A stretch of 64,000 nucleotides of DNA from Sclerurus mexicanus (Eukaryota > Chordata > Aves > Passeriformes > Furnariidae), in the NCBI GenBank assembly GCA_013396755.1, contig VWZF01003024.1, positions 1,674,001 through 1,738,000 on the forward strand, in the 5' to 3' direction. Of the stretch, positions 12,373-22,888 are shown piece by piece (within the stretch, counting starts at the first letter, position 1; each line of letters begins with the position of its first letter). The position numbers and the translations under genes are program-made. The notes under the pieces are model-generated. The model had not been told where the DNA came from and searched no databases. It was given only the letters and a program-made list of their open reading frames with translations.

Positions 12373-13181
12373 TGGATTTCAGTGCAATTTGAAGTAATTA
12401 TGAATATGCTTCCTGCAGATTTTGAGGTTTAAAATATTACAGGAATATATATCACAAAAGTAGAAGTAGGAAAAGAGTCTTTGAATTACAGTTCTTTCTA
12501 AATATAGTAAGTTTTGACCTCTTTAGTTGAAAACTTGCTGAGTAGCCAGATGTTCCAAAATTTGCTGAATAGTTGTCTCTTAGATTACAGAAGAACATTC
12601 ATTACAGTGATTACACTTGACAGCTACAGATGTCTTAGCTAAATGCTGTCAGACATATAATCTGCTAAACTGTAATGTAGAGCTTTAAATCTCCTTAACT
12701 CTTGTTAGCTAGATTACATGATGATACTGTCATTACTTCTGCCATATATGAGGGATTTCTTCTGTGACTGTACACAAAACTGCATTTCAGACCTTCAAAG
12801 AGGCAAGTTTCTGTGGAAAGAATTTGGAAGAGTGATTTATTATACTTACAAACGTCTATGAATGCAGTAGCTCAGGATGCCATTCCTTACTGGAACTGGC
12901 CTGGCAGTTCAGCTGTGAGGTACTGCAGTTGAGTTCTCCACAGCTGCATAGATCAAACTCAGAGGTAGGTAGGAACTGACTTTTCTGAAGTCATACCAGA
13001 AATTTTCAGAATAACAGTTAAATAAAACCAATAATCCTTGTCTCATATCCTCAGCTTTCGACTATTCTTCCTTTAGCATGTTGGAGAAGAAAAAAAACGG
13101 AATAAAACTCACAATGTCTCTAAGTGTAAATATACACACACTCGAATTTCTCCAGTAAAGAAAGATACACAAGAATACAAC

Positions 13182-13236
13182 TTTTTTTGTTGTTTTATGG
13201 GTTTTATTGGGTTGGGTTTGTTTTGGTTTTCTTTTT
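13182..13236 (+). repeat. T/G-rich low-complexity tract
   Basis: TTTTTTTGTTGTTTTATGGG followed by GTTTTATTGGGTTGGGTTTG and TTTTGGTTTTC, nearly free of A and C. Intronic in DNAAF11. Confidence 0.75.
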
Positions 13237-13608
13237 ACTGTAGATCTTTATATAAAGAGGTCGAGAAATGCAGCCAGAGAATAGATTAATTTGAAGAGGC
13301 AAAGGAACAGAGTGGCAATTTCTGCTTCACAAAGCAGAATTAAAAACTAATCAGCAAGTTCTAATCTACACACATCTTTTATAATGAAATAAGGAATGTA
13401 AGGTAGAGGTGATTTCTGTTTGTGTAGTTCAGGCATTACAAATCTGACTGCTTGCTCTAAGTGTCTTTTTCCTCTTAGCTAAGCCGGAGTGCACGAGGTG
13501 ACAAAGCCAGCAGGCGCTGTAGAAAATACTGTGTAATGCATTGGGTTGGGAGTCTGACTTATGTTCTGCTGAATCAGTGGCAGTATGTAGTGTGTGCCTC
13601 TTTGCAGA

Positions 13609-13720
13609 GTTTTTGTTTTGGTGGGGGTTTTTCTGTTTGTTTGTTTTGCTGTGGGAATTTTGTTTGGTTGGGGTTTTTTGGTTTTTGGTTTGTTGGGATT
13701 TTTGGGGGATTTTTTTTGGT
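13609..13720 (+). repeat. T/G-rich low-complexity tract with G-runs
   Basis: About 110 bases almost wholly T and G, with G3-G5 runs spaced by T-rich loops (GGTGGGGG, GGTTGGGG, GGGATTTTTGGGGG). Translations on either strand give only F/G/V/W or P/K/N/T-rich low-complexity strings, so overlapping open frames are not genes. Confidence 0.8.
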
Positions 13721-16700
13721 CTGGATTCTTATAGGTGCAAGAAGAAAAATATATTGCTGGAATGTCCAGCTCTGTCTGCTGGTACACCCATAGATGCCTT
13801 TGAACAGGTTATCCAATTTCAATCAAATTTCATTCATCGCGAGAGACATAAAATATATAAAATTGCCTGTAAGTTATTTTCAGCTTGAGACCAGGAAAAC
13901 TTGAATGTTTTTAATCACTGTACTGGGTTTTAATTCTAATCTTTTTCTAGCAAGCATATCATGTTAAGACTCATTGTCAGAGCTTCCTTTATGGTTTGCA
14001 GTTTCATGGTGATAAACAAGCAGTACTTTACTTTCCTTGGAGAAGTTCTTGGTTTTAGTTGAGCTTTTTCTTCATTTATTAGCAAGTAAAGAATAAAAGA
14101 CTGATGATTTCAAAAACTCTTTACAGTTGTCTCACTTGAGATGTAACAGAGTTGCTGAAGGTGAGACATACTGAGATGTAATGTTTGCCTTTGATAAATA
14201 CTTGGGAGCAGATCACAAATCACAAGAATTGAATAGATTTCCAGAATTAATATTTTCTGGCTACAAAGTTTGCTAGCTGTCATGAGGACATGGAGAACTT
14301 TTAGAATGCAAGTTACATTGTCTGAGAAGGGAGGAATCATAGGAATTATAATTCAATTGACTTCTTAATCAGAAAATAGTCAGGTATGACTAAGCAACAT
14401 ATTAAAAAGGCTGTTTACTCAAATTAATCTTCAAGTATGGATCAATTTCCATTCTCATGGAGACCTGGAGCTAATCAAAGCACAGGGTATACATCTCTGT
14501 CATTTGACTAATGAGGAGAACAAAAGGTGGGGTGCCTTTGAAGTGATTTGAAAATTAATTTTCACACAGAGGCCTCTGGTAATGCCTAACTATAATAAGG
14601 GTGAGGAGATTTCAGAAACATGCCCTTCTGGAGAAAAGCATTCTCAAGAGAACTGTTCAATTAGGTCTTGGTCACTACAACCTAAAGTTATCTCCAGTTG
14701 TGCATATGTGACGAGAACAAAAGCCTGAGGGCGGAGATGTGCTTTAAAGACACGCTCTAACATTCCATAACTTTGCAGACAATTTTGTTGGAATGAAGTG
14801 TGGTGTCACTATAAGCTTCCCTAATCTTTAACACACTAGGGCCTCAACTTTGGCTGACAAGTTGAGCAGTGAAAGGAGGGAAAATAATATGGTATTACAG
14901 GAACATGTAAAAATTCGGAGTCAGTTTGCATATTGCAGGTATTGGAGGATGTATCTTGCTAACAGGCAAAGTCAGTTTGAAACTTAGGATCTTGAAGTGA
15001 TTATGCAGAAGAAGGGAAGGGATGGAACAGTGAAGTTGAAAATGTCACAGTGACTATGATTTTCTGTCTAACTTTTAGAAACTTGGTCTCAGTCTGAGGA
15101 ATCGTATTTGGGAGATGAATTTGTGTTTTAGAACAGAATGACCTAGATGTCCTCAGCCTTTCATTTATCAGAACTTTTCACCACTGATTTGTTAGTTCTT
15201 GGTTGCAGTTTAGTCCCTGAAAAATGAATTTGATTCTACTAGTATTTCTATTTTCCCAATGATCCACTGATTCTGAAGAGTCCAATTATAGTTTCATTTT
15301 GGATTATACCTACATAGAGAGATTTCAAAGGCCTCTTATACAACAAAAGAGGTATTAACCATAATTATTTGCTTAGATTGCCTAGTAGATTTTTCTAAGT
15401 CTGTATTTTCAAAAGTTGAGACCAGAGTATGGCAAAAGTCAGGCATTCACCATCAGTTTTCAACATACATAAATAAAGATTTGTCTTTCTCTAAGCTCTT
15501 AAATTATCATCCCATATAATGGAATCACTCTGTTTTCTTACTCAAGAAAAAGATTTATTAGTACTTTTTCTAAGATGGAAATGATTTTTGTGCTGTTTCA
15601 TTCATAATGTTAGAAGACTGGAAAATGTGCCTCTTCAAAGCAGTTGGCTGTGACTTGGAAATGTCTTTGGATATCCTAACACAAAACCAAAACTTTCAAT
15701 TAGATCTTAATAATTGCATATTCTGGATCAAATATATGAGAAATCTTTAGCAATCTAAATTTTATTGAAATTCAGAAGTTGAAACAAGGGAATGTAACTG
15801 TCAAATCATTAAAATATCAAATATGGGCATTAAGAACAGTGTGAACAAAAAGTGTAAATTATCAAGAAATATCGAGTTATCAGATATGTGCTGTGTCACA
15901 CACCAGATTGTTCAGCAGGCTGCTATAGTAATGCAAAATGGAAGGACTGACTTTCTTTATTGTGATCTTCTCATTTTTTACTTCAAAAGCATTATCAGAC
16001 TATGTGGAGTTAAAAATAGCCTTTCAAAATGTCAGGAAAAAGAAAGGATTTCATCCAGCATTATTTATTTTTGTATGGTGCTCTAGTCTTTAGACCATAG
16101 TTTTTTGAGAACACTCAACAACAGGTAGCAGTGCCAAAAACTGCAGACTTCATCTTTTTTTGAACCTGAACTTGAAATAATTTGCAAACACTGAGATTTT
16201 CAGATTGTGCTGTAGCTGGTCCTGCAAGGAATATTTTTGTTTCCATCCCAGTTGTCTTACCACTGCTCATGGAAGAGCTTCAGCAGCAAAATGATTTTAT
16301 TTCTGCTAGGTAGAATTACATGGAAAAACCCCTCATTCTTTCTTCCAAAAATGTTCAGGTGGGTTAGTCTTGATGTCATCAATACCAAGCTCTTTTTGCA
16401 CAGACTGCATGATGAGAGGAGCAGATTCTCAGCAGATCTCTGTGTTGTAGCTGTTCTGACTTCAGCATAAATGAGTCTTCTTGTCAGCCAAACCTGCATC
16501 ATGGTAGTTGTGATACCACTCTGAAACTTTACTGAACACATATAGAATATTTGATCATGTTTGTGTAAGTAAAAAAAAATCCACTTCCTTTCTGGAAAAA
16601 AAATCACCTTTGCTTGATTCTTAGTGTTGCCCGTTGCTAAGATACTTCCACATTACAGGTGTTGAAGAAATTTTGAGAATGGCTGATGCATAAAATCCTT

Positions 16701-18820
16701 TCACAGCTTGTTGATGTGGACTGCTACTTATGACACTGCTGTTAATTCATTTCTGGTATACTGAAGTTTATTCTGCTACTAAGCAATAAACTACTCAAAC
16801 TCCCTGGAGTGTGTTGTATTTGCCTGACTGACAATTTCTACAATTTTAGAGCTGTTGAACAAACGTGAAATACCACTGCTAATTAAAGTACTTCAAGTCA
16901 AGGAAATTCTTTTCTAATATGTGATGGAAAGAAATGCTAAGCCTAATTTCTTTTCATATCTATTTTTTTTTTTAGCTTTTTTTCTGTGGTGCTTCAAATT
17001 AGTGGTTAATGATTAGATTAAGATTCTGAACAGGGTCTGCTCTCTTTCGTATCTCACCAACAGCTACTGATAAAGTGATTGAAGGTAACAGCACATTCCA
17101 TAAATTACACAGGAAGGAAAAATGTCTCTAACTTTTTTTGGCATGAACACTTTTCAGAAAGTTGCCATAGAATCCATTTTTATTTCATTAAATAGTACTG
17201 TATAATGTGAGGAAAAAATCTAGCCCTATAAATTGAAGAACATTCAGGGTAACGAAATAAGACTTCATATATTTGTTTTCATTACCCATAAAATTCTACT
17301 CGGAGTCATTTTTGCTTATGCCGCTATTTGGGAAAGGTTTGCCCAGGTTATAAAAGCAGGCTGCTTCTCTAGTTCTTTTCTGCTCAGCAAAATGATCAGT
17401 TGGTTCCTACAATACAAGAAAAATCTAGTGGCATAGGGCTGAGAGGGGGTTAGGCAGGGGACTGCCTCTTCTGTTGGTCATGCTTTCCTTAGCATAGCAT
17501 AGGAGGAGAGGAGGAAACCTCCTGTGAGCCCCTCTACTTCCTCACTGGGACAGAGATCCTGCACGCAAGTCTGGGCTGGGATGTCTGTTCACATCTCATG
17601 GAGCCTTGATGGAGAAGCACTGGCAGAACTTGGAAGCTGCTTGGCAGAACTCTCCCTGTTTTAACAACTAAAGATGGTGTGTTTTCAATTAAAAATATTA
17701 AAATATATTTTATTTACACATTTTCATTACCTGTGTTGTTATCCCAGAAATGCATTCCCTCATGCGGTGACTTTGCCTCTTTTTTGTTTGTTCTAGTTCT
17801 GATCTCCTGGGTAAACACATAGTTTTCTCCCATCTGTGGAGGATGAGGCACTGTCTTTTGCAATGCTGAGCTTGGAACTGTGACCCAAAGTACCACTCAG
17901 TATAAAATGGAGTAGGAAGATGTACAAATCATGTTTTAATTTGAAGAAATTAAACATCATTGTACTATTAAATTTCCATTTTGCTGTTTTTCATATAAAC
18001 ACTTAAAAATTGCATGAAAGCAAGGTAGATTTTTTCCATTTAATCATTGAACTCCTCTATTAGGAAAGAACAATGAGATTAAATGCTGCAATGCAGAGAG
18101 GATATTTCAGGTCTTTGATTATCATGTGATGTGGATAAGTTGTTTTAAGGAGTGGCCTGTACACATTTATAAGTGTGATCTGAAAGAATATCCTTACTAG
18201 AAATAAAATCTGAAAATTGTGTTAAAATTCTGCCCTTATAATTTTAATTTTTTTTTTCATAATACAAACATGGTGAGGATTGACATTGCCAAAACATAAA
18301 AATTAGATGATCAAATAAAAAAAGTTCATACAATTACATTTTCTCTCTAAATAAAAGTATTTCTTTTTTCCAAAAATGAAACTGTCACATAAAATTAATA
18401 GATGCCCAGTGTGTTAAAAATGAACCAAAAGAAAAAAGAATTAAAAACCAATTAAATTAAAAGAAATGGTCTTACATCAAAATCCAACCATTTGTAGTGT
18501 GATACCATTAGTCACCATGTTCTGATACAAAATTAATTACTGTTGTCAAAAATAACTTTTGATGTTTGTAGACTAAGGATTCCTCTTAGAGATTTTGTAG
18601 TATTTTTCTGAGTTTACACTGAAGTTTTTTTATAGCAATCAATTTCTGGTTACAAGAACTCTTAACCCTGGTTTAATTGGACTTAGTAACAACCCTCACA
18701 CTAAAGTAAATGTGTTTATAAATAGGCACTCAAAATAGAATCATAGAATAAAGTCAAATAGTTCTCTTACATTTGACACTGAAATGAAGGTTTTTTCTGT
18801 TTGTTTCCCTCTTGTTTCAG

Positions 18821-19007
18821 AAGTGGACAAGTTGAGAAGTTAGAAGTGGATCCTAGTAAATATTCATTCCCTGATGTGACAAAGATAATCCAAGGAAAGG
18901 AACAAACTGGACAGGGACCTCTAAAGCTACAACCAGAGAAGATTAGAGAGATTAAGAAGAGTTGTGTTGATTATGAAAATAATGAAGACGTTCCTCCCTT
19001 AATTTGA
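18821..19007 (+). CDS. DNAAF11: DNAAF11 terminal coding exon with stop codon
   Basis: The last DNAAF11 exon. Its first base completes the Arg codon from the 9763 exon. It then encodes 61 residues starting SGQVEKLEVDPSKYSFPDVT and ending ENNEDVPPLI, followed by TGA at 19005-19007. The VEKLEVDPSK(Y/H)SFPDVT block and the terminal VPPLI match the human DNAAF11 C-terminus as I recall it. Between them the bird tail (KIIQGKEQTGQGPLKLQPEK...) differs widely from the mammalian one. This extreme conserved terminus is a likely functional tail, but its partner is not something the sequence shows. An upstream in-frame start at 18801 is in the intron's acceptor tract and is not real. Confidence 0.97.
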
Positions 19008-19064
19008 AACATTCTTAAACAGTCCCTCTATAATAGATGTTCCTCTATGATATGTCCTTAAATA

Positions 19065-19096
19065 GTTCCTCTCTCTTTCTCTCTCTTTATATATGT
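19065..19096 (+). repeat. CT-rich microsatellite running into TATATA
   Basis: CTCTCTCTTTCTCTCTCTTT followed by ATATATG, a short imperfect pyrimidine dinucleotide repeat in the likely 3' UTR. Confidence 0.7.
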
Positions 19097-19592
19097 AGTG
19101 TGTGCTTGAGTTGTTTTCATAACTCTATTGTAAAGTGAATGTAATAGAGCTGGAGTTGGAAATAGCATTATATTTGTTATCAATATATTTTTTATGCTTG
19201 TGTTTTCTGCTAAATTTTCTGCTATATAAATTCATTTTTCTAGATTGTTTACTTAACAAGTCTGGAATCAGAATAGGAGTCATATATCAGAGATTGTCGT
19301 TTCTTCAAATTTACTATCTGGGTTGAAAGATGACATATTACTGTAGAAAAAGAGAGAAGGAAGAAACAACACTTGTAACAAGATTTATGATTATTCTTAT
19401 TAAACTAAGGATAGGAAAAATCTCTGTGCAGTGTTTTCATGAAGGACAACAGTAGAAGAAAATAAGGTCTTATGAGAGTGAAAGACATTGCTGTAATCTA
19501 CTGTACATCAATGGATTTTCCTGCATAATGCGCAGCTCCTGTGGATTCTGGAGCTGGTCTAACAATACCACTCCTTGAAGATTTTGGGAGAG

Positions 19593-19598
19593 AATAAA
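19593..19598 (+). terminator. DNAAF11: Candidate polyadenylation signal AATAAA
   Basis: Canonical AATAAA 586 bases after the DNAAF11 stop codon. A weaker ATTAAA lies at 19399. Which one is used cannot be told from sequence alone. Confidence 0.4.
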
Positions 19599-19620
19599 GA
19601 GAAACTTCAAGGAAAAACTG

Positions 19621-22600
19621 ACTTGCATTACCTTGCTAATGCATTTGAAATTGTTTCTTTGTAAAGGAAGACTTCATTTGCTTCTGCAGAAAAAAAGCTT
19701 CAAATGGAAATCAACTTCTCCTTCTAGTCAAATGGGATAGGGCAAGCAAATTTAAATCAGGGAGAATCAAACAGTATTTTCTGGTTAGAACTTGTTTTCA
19801 CATTTTAGATAGAAAATTAATAAGTTACGATTATAACTGAACACTAAAACTCCACTTAAAATGTACTGGTTAAGTAGCAATCTAGATTCAGATAGTGCTT
19901 ATAATATCCTCAGCACATAGTCAAGTTCATGACACATTCTGTAGAAGTGCTGTATCCTTGATTGTGAAAAACATCATGCAAAAAACTCAGTAGTTTGAAT
20001 GAAAATATTGCTGTTGAATTCTGGGATTTTTTAGCCACTCTGTGTTATGATTCTTCACACATGTTTAATGTAAGATAAAGATAAATAGTCTATCTTAAAG
20101 TGCACTGAAGAGAAGCAGAATATATCCATCAACTTAGGCTGATGGCTTGAACCAACGCATTTTCTTTGGTTGCAATTTGAAACTGACATAGGATAAAAAA
20201 ATGAAGTTTCATACCAATGCTGCATATACTGAGATCTGAAAGAAAAGTTTATATTTCACAAAGACATAGACCGAAGTGGAATTTGGGCATCATGTGATGT
20301 AGTCATATCATCTTGGATTTTTCTTATGCACTGACTTGCGTTTTGCAATTCCAGAATAACTTCTTCTGTGATACAAGCCTCTCGGCCCTGAAATCTATTT
20401 AATCAGCTCTGCTCTGGTTAATGGAGTATGAAAACATCAACTGCTTTTGCAATATGCCCCTATTCACTGTAAATGCCTAGTTGTGCCAAGGAGGAGGAGC
20501 TGAGGAGGGAGCAGCAGCAAAGGCACTCTGAGGGGAGCTGGAGGAGGAGCAGGTGCTGGGCAGGCATCTCCCCCTGGCAGCCCCAGGAAGACTTCACTGG
20601 AGCAGAGACCACCCTGCAGCCTGGGGAGACCCTGGAGGTCCTAAAAGTTGATGCTGTTTTATGGATCTGTGCAGGCCTAGTAGGAAAACAGGCAAGAGAT
20701 TATGTAATTTTTACTAATCAGATGAGCAATTCATGATTTTTGTTCCTTTCAAGTCTCCTTCCTTTCGTTCTGTGTAGGAGTATGAATTTTGCTGACCTTG
20801 GGATGGGTGAAGAGGAAAAGCTCCACCTTCTTTCTGAAGATAAAATTCAGTAGATTTTGGCAGCACATCCAAAAATTTGCCTCCTGTAGTTTCATTGATT
20901 GCTGCAGGGATTTCCTGAAGTTTCTAAGAGGTGAACCCATTAAAGGCTTTCCTCTTCATTGCTTATTTCTGAAAATCAGGTAAGGACAGTCCACCTTTCA
21001 GACCTTCAGCCAATTTGGATGAACCTGTCAAGAATTTCAGAAGGCTGTAGAAGACAGGCATCTGGTCATATATGATTTTATTTTTTTCCATAAGCAGAGA
21101 GCTATAAAAATTGATCTCTGTTGCCAAACCAAAGGCTAATACATAATAATCTTTCCCCATTCAAACTCAGTTCTCTTTTTCATCTAGTTTCTAGTGAACA
21201 GATTTTGCTCTGTTTTGGGAAAAAAAACAAACCAAAAAAACCCTGTATTGAGCTAAAATTACACCTCACAGAAAAATTAATAGCAGGTACCAAAATATAC
21301 TTGGAACTATTGAAGAAAGAGTTCTTTCACATGGTACCATAATCTTGGGATTATATCTTGGGATCAGTCTGAAAGTGGAGTGTATTCTGAGAATCAGCTT
21401 CAATAAAACTCTCAACATGTGTGTGGGCCATGGAGAACACAGAGAAAGGAAGTGCACAAGCACAAGATGATACCAGTGGTCCGCCAGAGCATAAACACAC
21501 CTCACAAAGTATCAATTACTGATCACTAAGGAAATGCAACTTTGAGAAAAGAAGATGAAAGAAAGAGGATAAAGGACGTGCGACCAGTGTAGATAAAATA
21601 ACCCCTGTACAGTGAAAATGCAGAGAAGATAACAAAAGGAATAAAAGGTAGTCACAGCCCTCACCAGAAAAAGGAAGGGCAAAGAAGGAAACTCCAAGGA
21701 TTGTCTCCTCCATTTAAGGACGTGGCAGCTGATCGAGGCCATTGTGCATCTGCAGCACGATGCTGCTACTTAGAGCAGGCAACAAAGAGCTGCTTTTTGA
21801 TTTGCCACTTGCCTCATTTTGCCACTGCAGACTCAGCAGACTCAGTTGTATGTACAGCATTATCTCTTACTATGTAATTGGGTTAAGTAGATTAAAATTT
21901 CAGAAGGCACTGAGTGTGGGTTGTGATATTTCACCTCCAACGGGATGACTGGATGAATTTTAGCAGTACGCAGTGGATGGATCTATTCATCATTCATTAG
22001 AGAGGAGATGGATGGGGTTAATGACAAATTCTAGCAGTACTGAAAGATGTGTAATGGTTCAGAAATGCCCTTGGATTTGCCACAAAATCTTACTCTTGTT
22101 CTAAAACTGGATCAGGATATACGTTTAGGACTTGCAGCCAGAAGAAGAGGGTTTTGTTGCTGATGCACAAAAGTGAAGGTGTCCAGTTCCCTCCAGCACT
22201 AAATTGATTCATCTTGGTAAAAAAAAAAAGCAAAAAGCAGAAGTGAATCTGTTACACTATGACAGGGTAAAGCTATCCTGCACTTACAATTGCACCTGTA
22301 TTGTAGGACAATGTGCAATAACATAGCAAAGCTTGCTTCAAAACTGCCCTTTGTCTTACAGTCTTAGATGGATTTGTGAATATACTCAGTATGGGTAACC
22401 GTATTGGATATGCAAAATGTGCTTTCCCACTGCATGTTTCGACTGATAATTGCCATAAGGGGAAGCTGGTGAGTAGCAGATAACATTTTTTACTGGTTAA
22501 TGAATACTGAAAGCAAGCTGCAGGGTGGCCTGAGCATTAAGTCTTTTTCTGAACAGTTGCTAAAGGCCAGGTGTTTGCTGTCAGTGCTAGACTGGGTAAC

Positions 22601-22623
22601 TAAATTCACCCAAACAAAAACAG
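19621..22623. other. Intergenic DNA, DNAAF11-KCNQ3 interval
   Basis: Mostly AT-rich unique sequence. A GC- and purine-rich patch at 20470-20645 (GAGGAGGAGCTGAGGAGG, GGCAGCCCCAGGAAGAC) stands out and may be an old interspersed repeat piece, but I cannot assign a family. I see no convincing exon. Confidence 0.6.
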
Positions 22624-22888
22624 CATCACAGAACGTTCAAAGTTGGAACAGGCCTGTGGTGGTCATCTGGTCCAACTTCCCTGCTCAGATCTAGAGCCAG
22701 TAGCCCAGGACCATGTCCAGATGGCTTTGGAATATCTCCAGGGATGGGGAATTCACAACTTCCCTGGGTCACCTGTGCAGGAACTCAGTCACCCTCACAG
22801 TAAGAAAGTGCTTCCTGATATTCAGAGGGAACCTCCTGTGTTTGAGTCAGTGGCCACTGTCTCTGGTCCTGTCACTGGGCACCACTTA
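22624..22888 (-). mobile_element. CR1 LINE 3'-end fragment
   Basis: The + strand reads 'atcacagaacgttcaaagtt', 'ggtccaacttccctgctcag', 'cagatggctttggaatatct', 'acctgtgcaggaactcagtc', 'cttcctgatattcagaggga' and 'gtggccactgtctctggtcc'. This is the reverse complement of the same 3' UTR type as the copy at 5725-6420. 5'-truncated, no intact coding sequence. Confidence 0.92.

Larger units (their letters stand above)
9849..18820 (+). other. DNAAF11: DNAAF11 last intron
   Basis: 9-kb intron before the terminal exon, GTAATT donor and TTGTTTCCCTCTTGTTTCAG acceptor with a strong polypyrimidine tract. It holds a 1.4-kb CR1 copy (10945-12372) and T/G-rich tracts at 13182-13236 and 13609-13720. Open frames over the latter translate low-complexity sequence only. 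From about 13.8 to 18.8 kb I see AT-rich unique DNA and nothing else I can name. Confidence 0.8.
19008..19620 (+). other. DNAAF11: Probable DNAAF11 3' UTR
   Basis: AT-rich sequence directly after the stop codon, with a CT/TA-rich microsatellite (19065-19096) and two possible polyadenylation signals, ATTAAA at 19399 and AATAAA at 19593. The end at about 19620 is an inference from the second signal; no transcript evidence is available. Confidence 0.5.

Noticed and set aside
13479..13888. Open frames rich in Phe/Gly/Trp or Pro/Lys/Asn
   Set aside because: Translation of a T/G-rich low-complexity tract.
18801..18820. In-frame start just before the last DNAAF11 exon
   Set aside because: It lies in the polypyrimidine tract of the acceptor; the phase-2 join to the exon ending at 9848 explains the true start of the exon.
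20470..20645. GC/purine-rich patch considered as an exon or LTR piece
   Set aside because: No protein similarity, no clear splice borders and no family I can name; left as a remark in the intergenic entry.
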